From the NCBI RefSeq assembly GCF_026410255.1, contig NZ_JAPMLL010000012.1, positions 79,949 through 143,948 of the forward strand: 64,000 bases of DNA, given 5' to 3'. Origin of the DNA: Xanthomarina sp. F1114 (GTDB lineage Bacteria > Bacteroidota > Bacteroidia > Flavobacteriales > Flavobacteriaceae). How positions within the stretch are numbered: position 1 is the first letter of the stretch; each line of letters begins with the position of its first letter. This document shows positions 46,401 to 55,185 of this stretch, piece by piece. The position numbers were made by a program, and so were the translations under genes. The notes beneath the pieces were generated by a model that saw nothing but the letters and a program-made list of their open reading frames with translations, was not told the DNA's origin and did no database searches.

Positions 46401-46910
46401 TTAAGGCTTTATTATTTTTTGAGACTCTCTTTCTATCTTTTTATTCATCTGAAGATTTAAGTTAGAAAAAGAAACTAAAACTTCTCTTATTGTACTCATC
46501 ATAGTTTCTGGAGTAGAATTTGAAAGGTTTACTACGCTTTCCAATTTGTACAATTTGGTTTCTAAAGCAATAAGCCTAGACATAATACTTGGTGTATTTA
46601 ATTCTTCGGGAACACTTTCTTTTAAGTCGTTAATAAAGGTTTCCAAAATTTCATGATTCTCTTTAAAATAAGTGAGATTAGCCTGTTTTAAATTATCAAC
46701 AATCCGTTCCAACTCATTATATTTTACCCAGCTTTTTGTATAAGTTTTCACTTTGGAATCTAACAGGTACTCTGTAAACTTTAATTTTTGCTTTTGTTCC
46801 TTAGAAAAACTTGGCAAGCTTGAATCCTGCTCTACATTATCAATGTTTTCTTCAGAGTTTCCGCAAGAAAGTAAACACAAAAACAAACAAAACTTTACAA
46901 GTATTTTCAT
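46401..46910 (-). CDS. Small helical lipoprotein, unknown function
   Basis: A 169-residue lipoprotein with lipobox LLSC (FLCLLSCGN) and a mostly helical mature part rich in K, E and L (NELERIVDNLKQANLTYFKE, IALETKLYKLESVVNL), likely coiled coil. It has no recognised family. It is 88 bases upstream of the M13 peptidase on the same strand and may be cotranscribed with it. Confidence 0.75.
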   Translation of the reverse strand: MKILVKFCLFLCLLSCGNSEENIDNVEQDSSLPSFSKEQKQKLKFTEYLLDSKVKTYTKSWVKYNELERIVDNLKQANLTYFKENHEILETFINDLKESVPEELNTPSIMSRLIALETKLYKLESVVNLSNSTPETMMSTIREVLVSFSNLNLQMNKKIERESQKIIKP

Positions 46911-47066
46911 ATTAATTTAATAAAGAATAGCAAATATAGAGATTTCGGTTTTTTATATGCTACTGTTTAGCACTAGTTTAATAATAAAGCTGCTTTTTTA
47001 AGTTAATTTTATAAGTCTTCCCCAAAAATCTTATTATTTTTGAATATCATAAAACCATTCAATACA

Positions 47067-48026
47067 ATGACTCCAAAAATACTAATTATTGGTGCTTGCG
47101 GCCAGATAGGATCTGAGTTAACTCACAAACTAAGAAGCATCCACGGACAAGATAATGTAATTGCCAGCGATATAAGTTATGCAAATTTAGATATAGTAAA
47201 TTCTGGAACTTTCGAGATTCTAGATGCTCAAGATTACACCTCTGTTAAAATCTGTATAGATAAACACCGGATTAACACTGTTTATTTAATGGCAGCCATG
47301 CTTAGTGCCACTGGAGAAAAATATCCTATGAAAGCTTGGGACTTAAATATGGATTCTTTATTTCATGTTTTAAACCTGGCTAAAGAGGGATTTATTAAAA
47401 AACTATTTTGGCCTTCTAGTATTGCAGTATTTGGACCTACAACCCCTGTAGAAAACACTCCACAATACACTATTATGGAGCCGTCTACTGTGTACGGAAT
47501 GACAAAACAGGTGGGGGAACGTTGGTGCGAATATTACAACAAACAATATGGTGTAGACGTAAGAAGTGTACGCTATCCTGGAATAATTAGTTGGAAAACT
47601 TTACCAGGGGGAGGTACTACAGATTATGCTGTAGAAATCTACCATAAAGCATTAGTCGATAAAAGTTACGAGTGTTTTCTATCTGAAGAAACTGCGCTTC
47701 CAATGATGTATATGGACGATGCCATTAAAGCAACCATAGATATTATGCATGCCGAACCTGAAGCCATAAAAATTAGATCTTCGTATAACCTATCTGCCAT
47801 TAGTTTTACGCCAAAAGAAATGACAGAATCAATCCAAAAACAAATTCCAGAATTCAAAATTACGTATAAACCAGATTTTAGACAGAAAATTGCAGATACT
47901 TGGCCAAACAGCATAGACGATTCTAAAGCTCGAGAGGACTGGAATTGGGAACACAGCTTTTCTTTAGATGATATTACTTCTGAAATGCTTAGTAATTTAA
48001 AGCAAGTGAAGGAAAAGGCTGTTTAA
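47067..48026 (+). CDS. tdh: L-threonine 3-dehydrogenase, SDR/epimerase type
   Basis: A 319-residue short-chain dehydrogenase. The NAD loop is LIIGACGQIGSEL, and the catalytic Tyr143 and Lys147 are in STVYGMTKQVG. The threonine-site residues (SIAVFGPTTP, YPGIISWKTLPGGGTTDYAV, LPMMYMDDA) match the SDR-type threonine dehydrogenase known from Flavobacterium rather than the zinc MDR type. It oxidises threonine to 2-amino-3-ketobutyrate. I start at the ATG at 47067; a TTG at 47040 would add nine residues. No Kbl gene is next to it. Confidence 0.92.
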   Translation: MTPKILIIGACGQIGSELTHKLRSIHGQDNVIASDISYANLDIVNSGTFEILDAQDYTSVKICIDKHRINTVYLMAAMLSATGEKYPMKAWDLNMDSLFHVLNLAKEGFIKKLFWPSSIAVFGPTTPVENTPQYTIMEPSTVYGMTKQVGERWCEYYNKQYGVDVRSVRYPGIISWKTLPGGGTTDYAVEIYHKALVDKSYECFLSEETALPMMYMDDAIKATIDIMHAEPEAIKIRSSYNLSAISFTPKEMTESIQKQIPEFKITYKPDFRQKIADTWPNSIDDSKAREDWNWEHSFSLDDITSEMLSNLKQVKEKAV

Positions 48027-48122
48027 AATCAGTATGCCTCTTTACAAAATACGAAACTCTCCGTATATAATTAGAAAAAAAAATATACTACTTTAGCAAA
48101 AAAGTATATAAAAACTATAATT

Positions 48123-48725
48123 ATGAACAAAGTATTACTTATTGCATTCTTACTTTCTACCTCCTTAATGTACTCTCAAAAAGAAAAAGTAAAAGTTGGC
48201 TCTTGGAAAGATTTAAAAGGTATTTCTGAATATAATCTTGTATTCGATTATTCCGATTTAGAAATTCCAAAATTTGATTCTGAAGAAGAATTCTTAGAAG
48301 ACAAGATGTCTAAAAGAGAAGAAAAAGAAATAGGTGCTGGAGAAAAATTTAAAGATTCCTGGTTTTCTGATAGAGAAACCTATTACGAACCAAGGTTTAT
48401 TGAAACTTTTAATGACAAATATAAAAATGGTCTAGTAAAAGTTGATAGAGATATAGGAAGTGCTGAATACACTATGAAAATTCATACTACTTTTATGTAT
48501 CCAGGATACAATGTAGGTGTTATGAGACAAAATTCTAAAATTGAAACTACCGTAAGTGTTTATAAAAACGACAGCCCTGATAATATTATTTTTTCTGTAG
48601 ATTATACAAAAATTCAAGGCTCTGGTAATGCTGGATACGATTATAATTCGGGACAACGTATTGCCGATGCTTATATTATTTTTGCAAGAGCATTAGCAAA
48701 ACATATGTATAAAAACACAAAATAA
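48123..48725 (+). CDS. Secreted protein, unknown function
   Basis: A 200-residue protein with a signal peptide (LLIAFLLSTSLMYSQ). The mature part is charged at the start (FDSEEEFLEDKMSKREEKE) and has a beta-rich end (YTMKIHTTFMYPGYNVGVM, TTVSVYKNDSPDNIIFSVDY, GQRIADAYIIFARAL). It looks like a conserved Bacteroidetes family without a name. It is near tdh but has its own leader. Confidence 0.72.
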   Translation: MNKVLLIAFLLSTSLMYSQKEKVKVGSWKDLKGISEYNLVFDYSDLEIPKFDSEEEFLEDKMSKREEKEIGAGEKFKDSWFSDRETYYEPRFIETFNDKYKNGLVKVDRDIGSAEYTMKIHTTFMYPGYNVGVMRQNSKIETTVSVYKNDSPDNIIFSVDYTKIQGSGNAGYDYNSGQRIADAYIIFARALAKHMYKNTK

Positions 48726-48741
48726 AACACCTTATTTCTTA

Positions 48742-48773
48742 AAAAAAGCGAGATTAAGTAGTCTCGCTTTTTT
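48742..48773. terminator. Bidirectional terminator overlapping the flavoprotein gene end
   Basis: AAAAAAGCGAGA (48742-48753) pairs with TCTCGCTTTTTT (48762-48773), with an eight-base loop. The right arm is made of the last coding codons of the minus-strand flavoprotein gene, whose stop is in the loop. Confidence 0.88.
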
Positions 48774-50004
48774 CATTTTCCATATCTATTAAATGCGCCA
48801 AGGTTCTAACTAATCTATCGTGTTTTTTTACAAACGGATTGGTCTCATCCCATACATATCCAGCTAAAACAGCACAAATTTGTTTTTTAACTTCAGGGTT
48901 TTCAGGTCTGTGAAAAAATAAGGTTTGTAAATTCCCTGTGTACCATTCTTTAACATAAGTAGCAAAAACAGCTACCCCAGATTTTATATAATCTGTATAC
49001 TCTGTTTCCCAATCTACTTTTTCACCTTGCAACTCTTTTGTAATTAATTTAGCAGAAAGTAAAGCAGATTCGGTGGCAAAAGTAACTCCAGAAGAAAACA
49101 CAGGATCTAAAAACTCGGCACTGTTTCCTGTTAAAGCAAAACCTTTTCCGTATAATTTTTTAACAGATTTTGAATAGTTTTTTATGTTAATTGGTTCGAA
49201 TAAAAAATCTACGCCTTTAAATCTGTCATAATAGTAATCAGATAATTTAAGCATTTCTTGCAGCCTTTCAGTTGTGCTTCCTTTAAAAGAATCTAAATAT
49301 TCTGTTTTACCTACAAATCCTATACTAGTATTCCCATTAGAAAACGGTATTACCCAAAACCAGGTATCTGTATCCAATACATCAAAAGTAATAAGTGTCC
49401 CTTCTTCTCCTTCCGCTCTATTAATATCTTTTACATGTGTAAAAAGAGACGAATGGTCTGGCAAGGCAGAAGGTTTATCTAAATCTAACAACCTTGGCAA
49501 TACACGTCCGTAACCACTAGAATCAATAATATACTTAGCATAAATAATATAAATGTTTCCATTTTCATCCTTTACTGAAGTTTTTGAAGAACCATCTTCG
49601 GCTATTTCTACATCTATAACTTCATGATTAAAAGAAACATCTACGCCATTCTTAATAATTTCTTTCGACAGGATATCATCGAAATCAGCTCTTGGCACTT
49701 GCCAGGTCCAATCCCAACCTTCAGTATGTTTATCGCTAAAATCAAAATTACAAACAATATCTCCTTTTAAAAATCTCGCTCCTGGTTTTAATTCAAAATT
49801 TGCAGCTTTTAAGCAATCTAAAAGTCCAACCTCATCAAAGTGGTCCATACATCTTGGCAGTAAACTCTCGCCAATTACAAAGCGTGGAAACACACTTTTT
49901 TCAACTACTTTTATGTTAAAACCTTGATTGTTTAAGTAAGAAGCAGCTACACAACCCGATGGGCCAGCTCCAATAATTAAAACATCAACATGTATATCGC
50001 TCAT
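48754..50004 (-). CDS. Flavin-dependent halogenase-like oxidoreductase (flexirubin cluster)
   Basis: A 416-residue FAD enzyme. It has the dinucleotide loop IIGAGPSGCVAASYL (10-24) and FPRFVIGESLLP (39-50), the GES block of tryptophan-halogenase-like flavoproteins. The halogenase motif WxWxIP is exact (W215-F-W217-V-I219-P220 in TWFWVIPF). Lys73 in FELKPGARF is at the place where halogenases have their chloramine-forming Lys. It may chlorinate or hydroxylate the flexirubin aromatic ring. It faces away from the tyrosine ammonia-lyase gene across a shared promoter region. Non-halogenating members of the group exist. Confidence 0.8.
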   Translation of the reverse strand: MSDIHVDVLIIGAGPSGCVAASYLNNQGFNIKVVEKSVFPRFVIGESLLPRCMDHFDEVGLLDCLKAANFELKPGARFLKGDIVCNFDFSDKHTEGWDWTWQVPRADFDDILSKEIIKNGVDVSFNHEVIDVEIAEDGSSKTSVKDENGNIYIIYAKYIIDSSGYGRVLPRLLDLDKPSALPDHSSLFTHVKDINRAEGEEGTLITFDVLDTDTWFWVIPFSNGNTSIGFVGKTEYLDSFKGSTTERLQEMLKLSDYYYDRFKGVDFLFEPINIKNYSKSVKKLYGKGFALTGNSAEFLDPVFSSGVTFATESALLSAKLITKELQGEKVDWETEYTDYIKSGVAVFATYVKEWYTGNLQTLFFHRPENPEVKKQICAVLAGYVWDETNPFVKKHDRLVRTLAHLIDMENEKSETT

Positions 50005-50035
50005 TGTCTTTAGTGTATTAATAAATTAATTATTA

Positions 50036-50043
50036 TAAATTTG
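50036..50043 (+). promoter_or_regulatory. Probable -7 box for the flexirubin operon
   Basis: TAAATTTG matches TAnnTTTG and lies 69 bases before the ammonia-lyase ATG, in the 108-base gap shared with the divergent flavoprotein gene. Confidence 0.42.
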
Positions 50044-50112
50044 CAATCCAAAATAACTACTTTAGTTTTAGTTATTAAAATATATATTATAAAATTACAG
50101 AATAAATAATAG

Positions 50113-51639
50113 ATGCTAACATTTAACGGGATATTAGAAGTAAAAGATTTTTATAAAGTTATTTTCGAAAATAGCAAAATAAAAATAGATAAAGAAGTCT
50201 ATAAGACTGTTGAAGATAGCTTTAAGTTCTTAAAAACATTTTCTGCAGACAAGGTTATTTATGGGGTTAATACCGGTTTTGGCCCAATGGCTCAGTATAA
50301 AATTAAAGATTCTGAGCGTATTCAACTTCAATATAATTTAATACGAAGTCACGCTTCTGGAACTGGACAACCCATAGCTCCTATGTATGTAAAAGCGGCT
50401 ATGCTTGCCAGATTAAACACCTTATCACTCGGAAATTCTGGCGTACATAAATCTGTTATCGAATTAATGACAGAGTTAATAAACCAAGATGTAACCCCAT
50501 TAATATACGAACACGGAGGTGTTGGAGCTAGTGGAGATTTGGTACAATTAGCACATTTAGCCTTAGTATTAATTGGTGAAGGCGAAGTGTTCTATAAAGG
50601 TAAAAGACAAGCTACGCAAGAAGTTTTTAAAACCTTAAACTTAAAACCTATTTCTGTAGAATTACGTGAAGGTTTAGCTTTGATGAATGGTACTTCTGTT
50701 ATGACAGGAATTGGAATGGTAAACACCATTTATACTAGAAGGTTATTAGATTGGATGACGTCATGCTCTGCTGCTATTAATGAAATTGTAAAAGCTTACG
50801 ACGATCATTTATCTTTCGAGTTAAATCAATCAAAAAAGCATACCGGACAACGTAAAATTGCCGAAGCTATGCGCGAGCATTTAAAAGACAGTCAACTAAC
50901 CAGAAAAAGAGAACACTATCTGTATTCTAAAAATGATAATGTTGATGTTTTTGAAGATAAAGTCCAAGAATATTACTCTTTGCGTTGCGTTCCACAAATT
51001 TTAGGTCCTGTAATAGATACCTTAAACAGTGTGGAAAATATTTTAATTGAAGAAGTTAATTCTGCTAACGACAACCCAATAGTTAATGTAGAAAAGAAAC
51101 AAGTATATCACGGTGGAAATTTTCACGGAGACTATGTGTCTTTAGAGATGGACAAATTAAAACTAGTGGTAACAAAACTAAGTATGCTTTCTGAAAGACA
51201 GCTTAACTATCTACTCAACTCCAGATTAAACAATATGCTTCCTCCCTTTGTTAATCTGGGTAAATTAGGCTTAAACTTTGGAATGCAAGGTGTGCAATTT
51301 ACAGCAACTTCTACTACGGCCGAAAACCAGACGCTATCAAACCCTATGTATGTGCATAGTATACCTAATAATAACGACAATCAAGATGTGGTTAGTATGG
51401 GAACCAATGCAGCTCTAATTACTAAAAAGGTTATAGAGAATGCTTTCGAGGTGGTTGCTATAGAAATGATAACTATTGTACAAGCCATAGAGTATCTAAA
51501 AGTTCAAGATAAAGTATCCTCAAAAACCAAAAAATTGTACGATGAAATTAGGGATTTAGTTCCTATCTTTACGGAAGACGCTATTATGTACCCTTATGTT
51601 AACCTTGTTAAAAATTATATCATTAACAATAGAACATAA
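50113..51639 (+). CDS. tal: Tyrosine ammonia-lyase (flexirubin starter synthesis)
   Basis: A 508-residue MIO-dependent lyase that makes 4-coumarate from tyrosine, the aryl starter of flexirubin. The Ala139-Ser140-Gly141 triad that forms the MIO cofactor is in GGVGASGDLVQLAHLAL, and the catalytic Tyr is in VIYGVNTGFGPMA. The selectivity pair is Ser79-His80 (YNLIRSHASGTG), and much of the length (NNDNQDVVSMGTNAALITKK, GGNFHGDYVSLEMDKLK) is close to Flavobacterium tyrosine ammonia-lyase. A histidine-lyase role is unlikely given the cluster. It opens the plus-strand side of the cluster. Confidence 0.94.
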   Translation: MLTFNGILEVKDFYKVIFENSKIKIDKEVYKTVEDSFKFLKTFSADKVIYGVNTGFGPMAQYKIKDSERIQLQYNLIRSHASGTGQPIAPMYVKAAMLARLNTLSLGNSGVHKSVIELMTELINQDVTPLIYEHGGVGASGDLVQLAHLALVLIGEGEVFYKGKRQATQEVFKTLNLKPISVELREGLALMNGTSVMTGIGMVNTIYTRRLLDWMTSCSAAINEIVKAYDDHLSFELNQSKKHTGQRKIAEAMREHLKDSQLTRKREHYLYSKNDNVDVFEDKVQEYYSLRCVPQILGPVIDTLNSVENILIEEVNSANDNPIVNVEKKQVYHGGNFHGDYVSLEMDKLKLVVTKLSMLSERQLNYLLNSRLNNMLPPFVNLGKLGLNFGMQGVQFTATSTTAENQTLSNPMYVHSIPNNNDNQDVVSMGTNAALITKKVIENAFEVVAIEMITIVQAIEYLKVQDKVSSKTKKLYDEIRDLVPIFTEDAIMYPYVNLVKNYIINNRT

Positions 51640-51778
51640 ATTTTCGAATTATTAATTAGAAATGAGCATTATCATCTAGAAAATCATTGAAAATCAATCG
51701 ATTTTATTCAGTTCTGCATATTATTTACTGAAAACACAAGTCTAGATATAACTTCATTTTTAGAAAAATCTTAAACTA
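51640..51778. other. Short gap before the WG-repeat gene
   Basis: A 139-base AT-rich gap. I see no terminator for the ammonia-lyase and no clear -7 box, so the WG-repeat gene may have its own weak promoter or be read through. Confidence 0.4.
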
Positions 51779-52906
51779 ATGAAAACAAAAATTCTATTAA
51801 TCGCTATGCTTTTTTTAGGCATGCAATTTCACGCTCAAGAATTGGCTCTTGCTAGTCAAAACAAACAATTTGGTTATATTACAAAAACGGGCGATTGGCA
51901 AATTAAACCAACTTTTAAAGTAGCAAAAAACTTCTCTAAGAATTTGGCAGAAGCTTCAAAAGACGGAAAAACTTGGGGATTTATTAATCGAAAAGGCGAT
52001 TGGGTAATTGAGCCTGTTTTCGATAAAACTAAAGAATTTAATTCTGGTATTGCTGTTGTTTTAAAAGATAAAGAGTGGATATATATTAACACTAGTGGAG
52101 AACCTGTATTAAAAGATGTAAGTACTGATAAAATTTACGACTTTAAAGATGGCTATGCTATTATTAGACAGGGAGATCAAGTAGGGTTTATTAATACTAA
52201 AGGTGAAATTGTAGTACCAACAAAATTTAAGAAAGCCTTTAATTTTGAAAATGGCTATGCTAAAGTTTTAGAAAATGATAAATGGGGTTTAATTGATCCA
52301 TCCGGAAATTATTTAGTTAAAACAGAATATGATGGAGTTAGTAATTATTACAATGGCAATGTGGTTGCAAATATTGGCGATAATTATGGGTTAATAATCA
52401 ATAATGAATTTAAAATAGTTCCTGGAGCGGAGAAAATCTGGGATTTCTCTAATAACTCAGAATACACCTATGCCAAAAAAGATGGAAAAATGGGTTATAT
52501 TAATAAAAATGCTGAATGGATTATAGAACCTTCATACGATAAAGCTCGGGCCTTTGTTAATGGTTTAGCTCCCGTTATGAAAGACAAAAAGTGGGGCTAT
52601 ATTAATACCAAAGGAGACGTTGTAATTTTGTTTCAGTATAAAGATGCAGAAATATTTAGCGAAGATGGTTTAGCTCCCGTAAAATCTTCAAAAAACTGGG
52701 GCTTTATTAATACCGAAGGACAATTGGTTATTCAGGAAAAATACGATATTACTGCTGGTGGCTTTTCAATTTTTCAAAAAAATAATCCCAAAGGTTTTAT
52801 AGAGGGTTTAGCCAGAGTAAAAGAAGAGAAATCTTGGGTATATATTAATACAAAAGGAGATGTTTTAAAAAATATGGAATTTGATAATTTAGAACTATTC
52901 AAATAG
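51779..52906 (+). CDS. Exported WG-repeat protein
   Basis: A 375-residue protein with a signal peptide (ILLIAMLFLGMQFHAQ). About nine WG-type repeats, each with the pattern (W)GxINxxGxWVIxPxFDxxxxF, fill the rest: GFINRKGDWVIEPVFD, GFINTKGEIVVPTKFK, GLIDPSGNYLVKTEYD, GYINKNAEWIIEPSYD, GYINTKGDVVILFQYK, GFINTEGQLVIQEKYD and VYINTKGDVLKN. WG repeats form a beta protein of unknown binding target. It sits inside the flexirubin operon, 47 bases before the reductase gene, so a tie to pigment placement is possible but unproven. Confidence 0.85.
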   Translation: MKTKILLIAMLFLGMQFHAQELALASQNKQFGYITKTGDWQIKPTFKVAKNFSKNLAEASKDGKTWGFINRKGDWVIEPVFDKTKEFNSGIAVVLKDKEWIYINTSGEPVLKDVSTDKIYDFKDGYAIIRQGDQVGFINTKGEIVVPTKFKKAFNFENGYAKVLENDKWGLIDPSGNYLVKTEYDGVSNYYNGNVVANIGDNYGLIINNEFKIVPGAEKIWDFSNNSEYTYAKKDGKMGYINKNAEWIIEPSYDKARAFVNGLAPVMKDKKWGYINTKGDVVILFQYKDAEIFSEDGLAPVKSSKNWGFINTEGQLVIQEKYDITAGGFSIFQKNNPKGFIEGLARVKEEKSWVYINTKGDVLKNMEFDNLELFK

Positions 52907-52953
52907 ACTTTATTTACTTCTCCAAAACTAAACAGAACTAAACATACAAATAC

Positions 52954-53685
52954 ATGAAATGTGCCTTAATAACTGGTGGATCTAGAGGAATTGGTAAAGC
53001 CATTTGTATTCAATTAGCAAAAGATACAGAGTATCATATATTAATAAACTACAACAGCAACCAAGCTGCAGCACTTGAAACATTAAAAGCTGTAGAGGCC
53101 GAAGGAAACACAGGAGACATTCTACAGTTTAATGTTACAGATGCAGACCAGGTAAATTCTACATTGGACACCTGGCAAGAAAACAACAAAAATGCTATTA
53201 TTGAAGTTATTGTAAATAATGCAGGAATTACTAAGGATGGTCTTTTTATGTGGATGCCACAAAACGATTGGCAAGATGTTATAAACACCTCTTTAAATGG
53301 TTTTTTTAATGTTACCAATCACCTTATACAAAAAATGTTAAGAAACAGATATGGCCGGATAATTAATGTAGCCTCTGTTTCTGGTGTAAAAGGAACAGCA
53401 GGACAAACCAACTATTCGGCTGCAAAAGGCGCATTAGTAGCTGCAACCAAAGCTTTGGCACAAGAGGTTGCAAAACGAAAAATAACAGTGAATGCGGTAG
53501 CTCCTGGCTTTATAAAGTCGGATATGACTGCAGAGCTAAACGAAGCGGAATTAAAAAGCTTAATTCCCGTAAACAGATTTGGAGAACCAGAAGAAGTAGC
53601 TCATGCAGTATCGTTTTTGGCTTCTAAAAAAGCTTCGTATATTACCGGCGAAGTTATTAATATCAATGGAGGAATTTACTCATAA
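52954..53685 (+). CDS. 3-oxoacyl-ACP reductase (FabG-like)
   Basis: A 243-residue SDR reductase. It has the NADPH loop TGGSRGIGKAI, NAGIT, and the Ser141-Tyr154-Lys158 triad (VASVSG, NYSAAKG) of FabG, with the FabG end segment ASYITGEVININGG. In this cluster it would reduce the beta-keto group of the growing aryl polyene on the ACP. It precedes the ketosynthase by 13 bases and is cotranscribed with the genes after it. Confidence 0.92.
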   Translation: MKCALITGGSRGIGKAICIQLAKDTEYHILINYNSNQAAALETLKAVEAEGNTGDILQFNVTDADQVNSTLDTWQENNKNAIIEVIVNNAGITKDGLFMWMPQNDWQDVINTSLNGFFNVTNHLIQKMLRNRYGRIINVASVSGVKGTAGQTNYSAAKGALVAATKALAQEVAKRKITVNAVAPGFIKSDMTAELNEAELKSLIPVNRFGEPEEVAHAVSFLASKKASYITGEVININGGIYS

Positions 53686-53698
53686 ATTAAATTAGAGG

Positions 53699-54913
53699 AT
53701 GAGGAGAGTTGTGATATCAGGAATGGGTATATATTCTTGTATAGGAGAGAATTTAGAAGAAGTAAAAGAGTCTTTATATCAAGGCAAATCGGGCATATCT
53801 ATAGACCCGGAAAGAGTAGATTACGGTTATAGATCGCCATTAACTGGCATGGTTAAAACACCTAATTTAAAAAAAACACTTTCTAGAAGACAACGTATCA
53901 GCCTTGGAGAAGAGGGAGAATACGCTTACATAGCAACTTTAGAGGCTTTAAAAAATGCTAAAATTTCGCAAGAATTTATAGATGCTCACGATGTTGGAAT
54001 CCTATATGGAAACGATAGTACAGCTAAATCCATAATAGAATCCAACGATATTGTAAGAGATAAAAAAGACACAACTTTGGTGGGTTCTGGAGCTATCTTT
54101 AGAGGTATGAATTCTTCGGTTACCATGAATCTGTCAACCATTTTTAAACTAAAAGGCATCAATTTTACAATAAGCGCTGCCTGTGCTAGTGGATCTCATT
54201 CTATTGGAATGGCTTACCAGTTAATTAAAAGTGGATTACAAGATTATGTAATATGTGGAGGAGCTCAAGAAATAAACAAATTAGCCATGGGAAGTTTTGA
54301 TGGCTTAGGTGTATTTTCTACAAATATTGAAAATCCGCATCAAGCTTCACGTCCTTTCGATATAAATAGAGATGGTTTGGTACCAAGTGGCGGAGCAGCA
54401 ACTCTCATACTGGAAACTTATGAATCTGCCATAGAAAGAGGAGCTACAATTTATGGCGAAGTGCTAGGCTACGGATTTTCGTCTAATGGCGATCATATTT
54501 CTACACCAAATGTGGATGGACCAGCAAGAGCTATGAAAATGGCAATAAAACAAGCTGAAATTAATGCTTCAGACATAGAGTATGTTAATGCTCATGCCAC
54601 TTCAACCCCTGTGGGAGATGCTAATGAAGCAAAAGCAATTTTTGAGGTTTTTAAAGAAAATGGGCCTTATGTAAGTTCGACTAAATCCATGACTGGACAC
54701 GAGTGCTGGATGGCTGGAGCAAGTGAAGTTATCTACTCTGTATTAATGATGCAAAACAATTTTATTGCAGCAAACATTAATTTAGAAGAACCTGACGAAG
54801 CAGCATCAAAATTAAATTTAGTTAACAAAACGTTAAACAAAAAATTTGATGTATTTTTGTCAAATTCTTTTGGGTTTGGAGGAACAAATTCAGCCTTAAT
54901 AATTAAAAAATAA
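53699..54913 (+). CDS. Beta-ketoacyl-ACP synthase (FabF-like), aryl polyene elongation
   Basis: A 404-residue condensing enzyme. The Cys-His-His triad is Cys162 (ISAACASGSH), His299 (VNAHATSTPVGD) and His334 (MTGHECWMAG), so it is a competent elongating ketosynthase. It extends the coumaroyl chain with malonyl-ACP. The ACP gene follows after ten bases, and the FabG-like gene lies 13 bases ahead. Confidence 0.93.
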   Translation: MRRVVISGMGIYSCIGENLEEVKESLYQGKSGISIDPERVDYGYRSPLTGMVKTPNLKKTLSRRQRISLGEEGEYAYIATLEALKNAKISQEFIDAHDVGILYGNDSTAKSIIESNDIVRDKKDTTLVGSGAIFRGMNSSVTMNLSTIFKLKGINFTISAACASGSHSIGMAYQLIKSGLQDYVICGGAQEINKLAMGSFDGLGVFSTNIENPHQASRPFDINRDGLVPSGGAATLILETYESAIERGATIYGEVLGYGFSSNGDHISTPNVDGPARAMKMAIKQAEINASDIEYVNAHATSTPVGDANEAKAIFEVFKENGPYVSSTKSMTGHECWMAGASEVIYSVLMMQNNFIAANINLEEPDEAASKLNLVNKTLNKKFDVFLSNSFGFGGTNSALIIKK

Positions 54914-54923
54914 TAGTGTGATA

Positions 54924-55166
54924 ATGAATAAAGAAGTTATTATTGAAAAGATAAACGACTTTCTTATCGATGAATTTGAAGTTGAAAGTGATGATATTTC
55001 ACCAGAAGCTAATTTAAAAGAAACACTCGAGTTAGATAGTTTAGATTTTGTGGACCTTGTGGTTGCCGTTGAGTCTAACTTTGGAGTTAAATTAGTAGGT
55101 GAAGATTTTGTAAATGTAAAATCCTTAAGTGATTTCTACACGCTTATTGAGAATAAATTAGTCTAA
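54924..55166 (+). CDS. Acyl carrier protein
   Basis: An 80-residue ACP that holds the growing chain on a phosphopantetheine arm. The attachment Ser39 is in the canonical ELDSLDFVDLVV. I begin at the ATG at 54924; a GTG six bases upstream gives only two more residues. It is acidic as expected and sits between a ketosynthase and an acyltransferase gene. Confidence 0.93.
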   Translation: MNKEVIIEKINDFLIDEFEVESDDISPEANLKETLELDSLDFVDLVVAVESNFGVKLVGEDFVNVKSLSDFYTLIENKLV

Positions 55167-55185
55167 GTATTAGACCTTAAAATAT

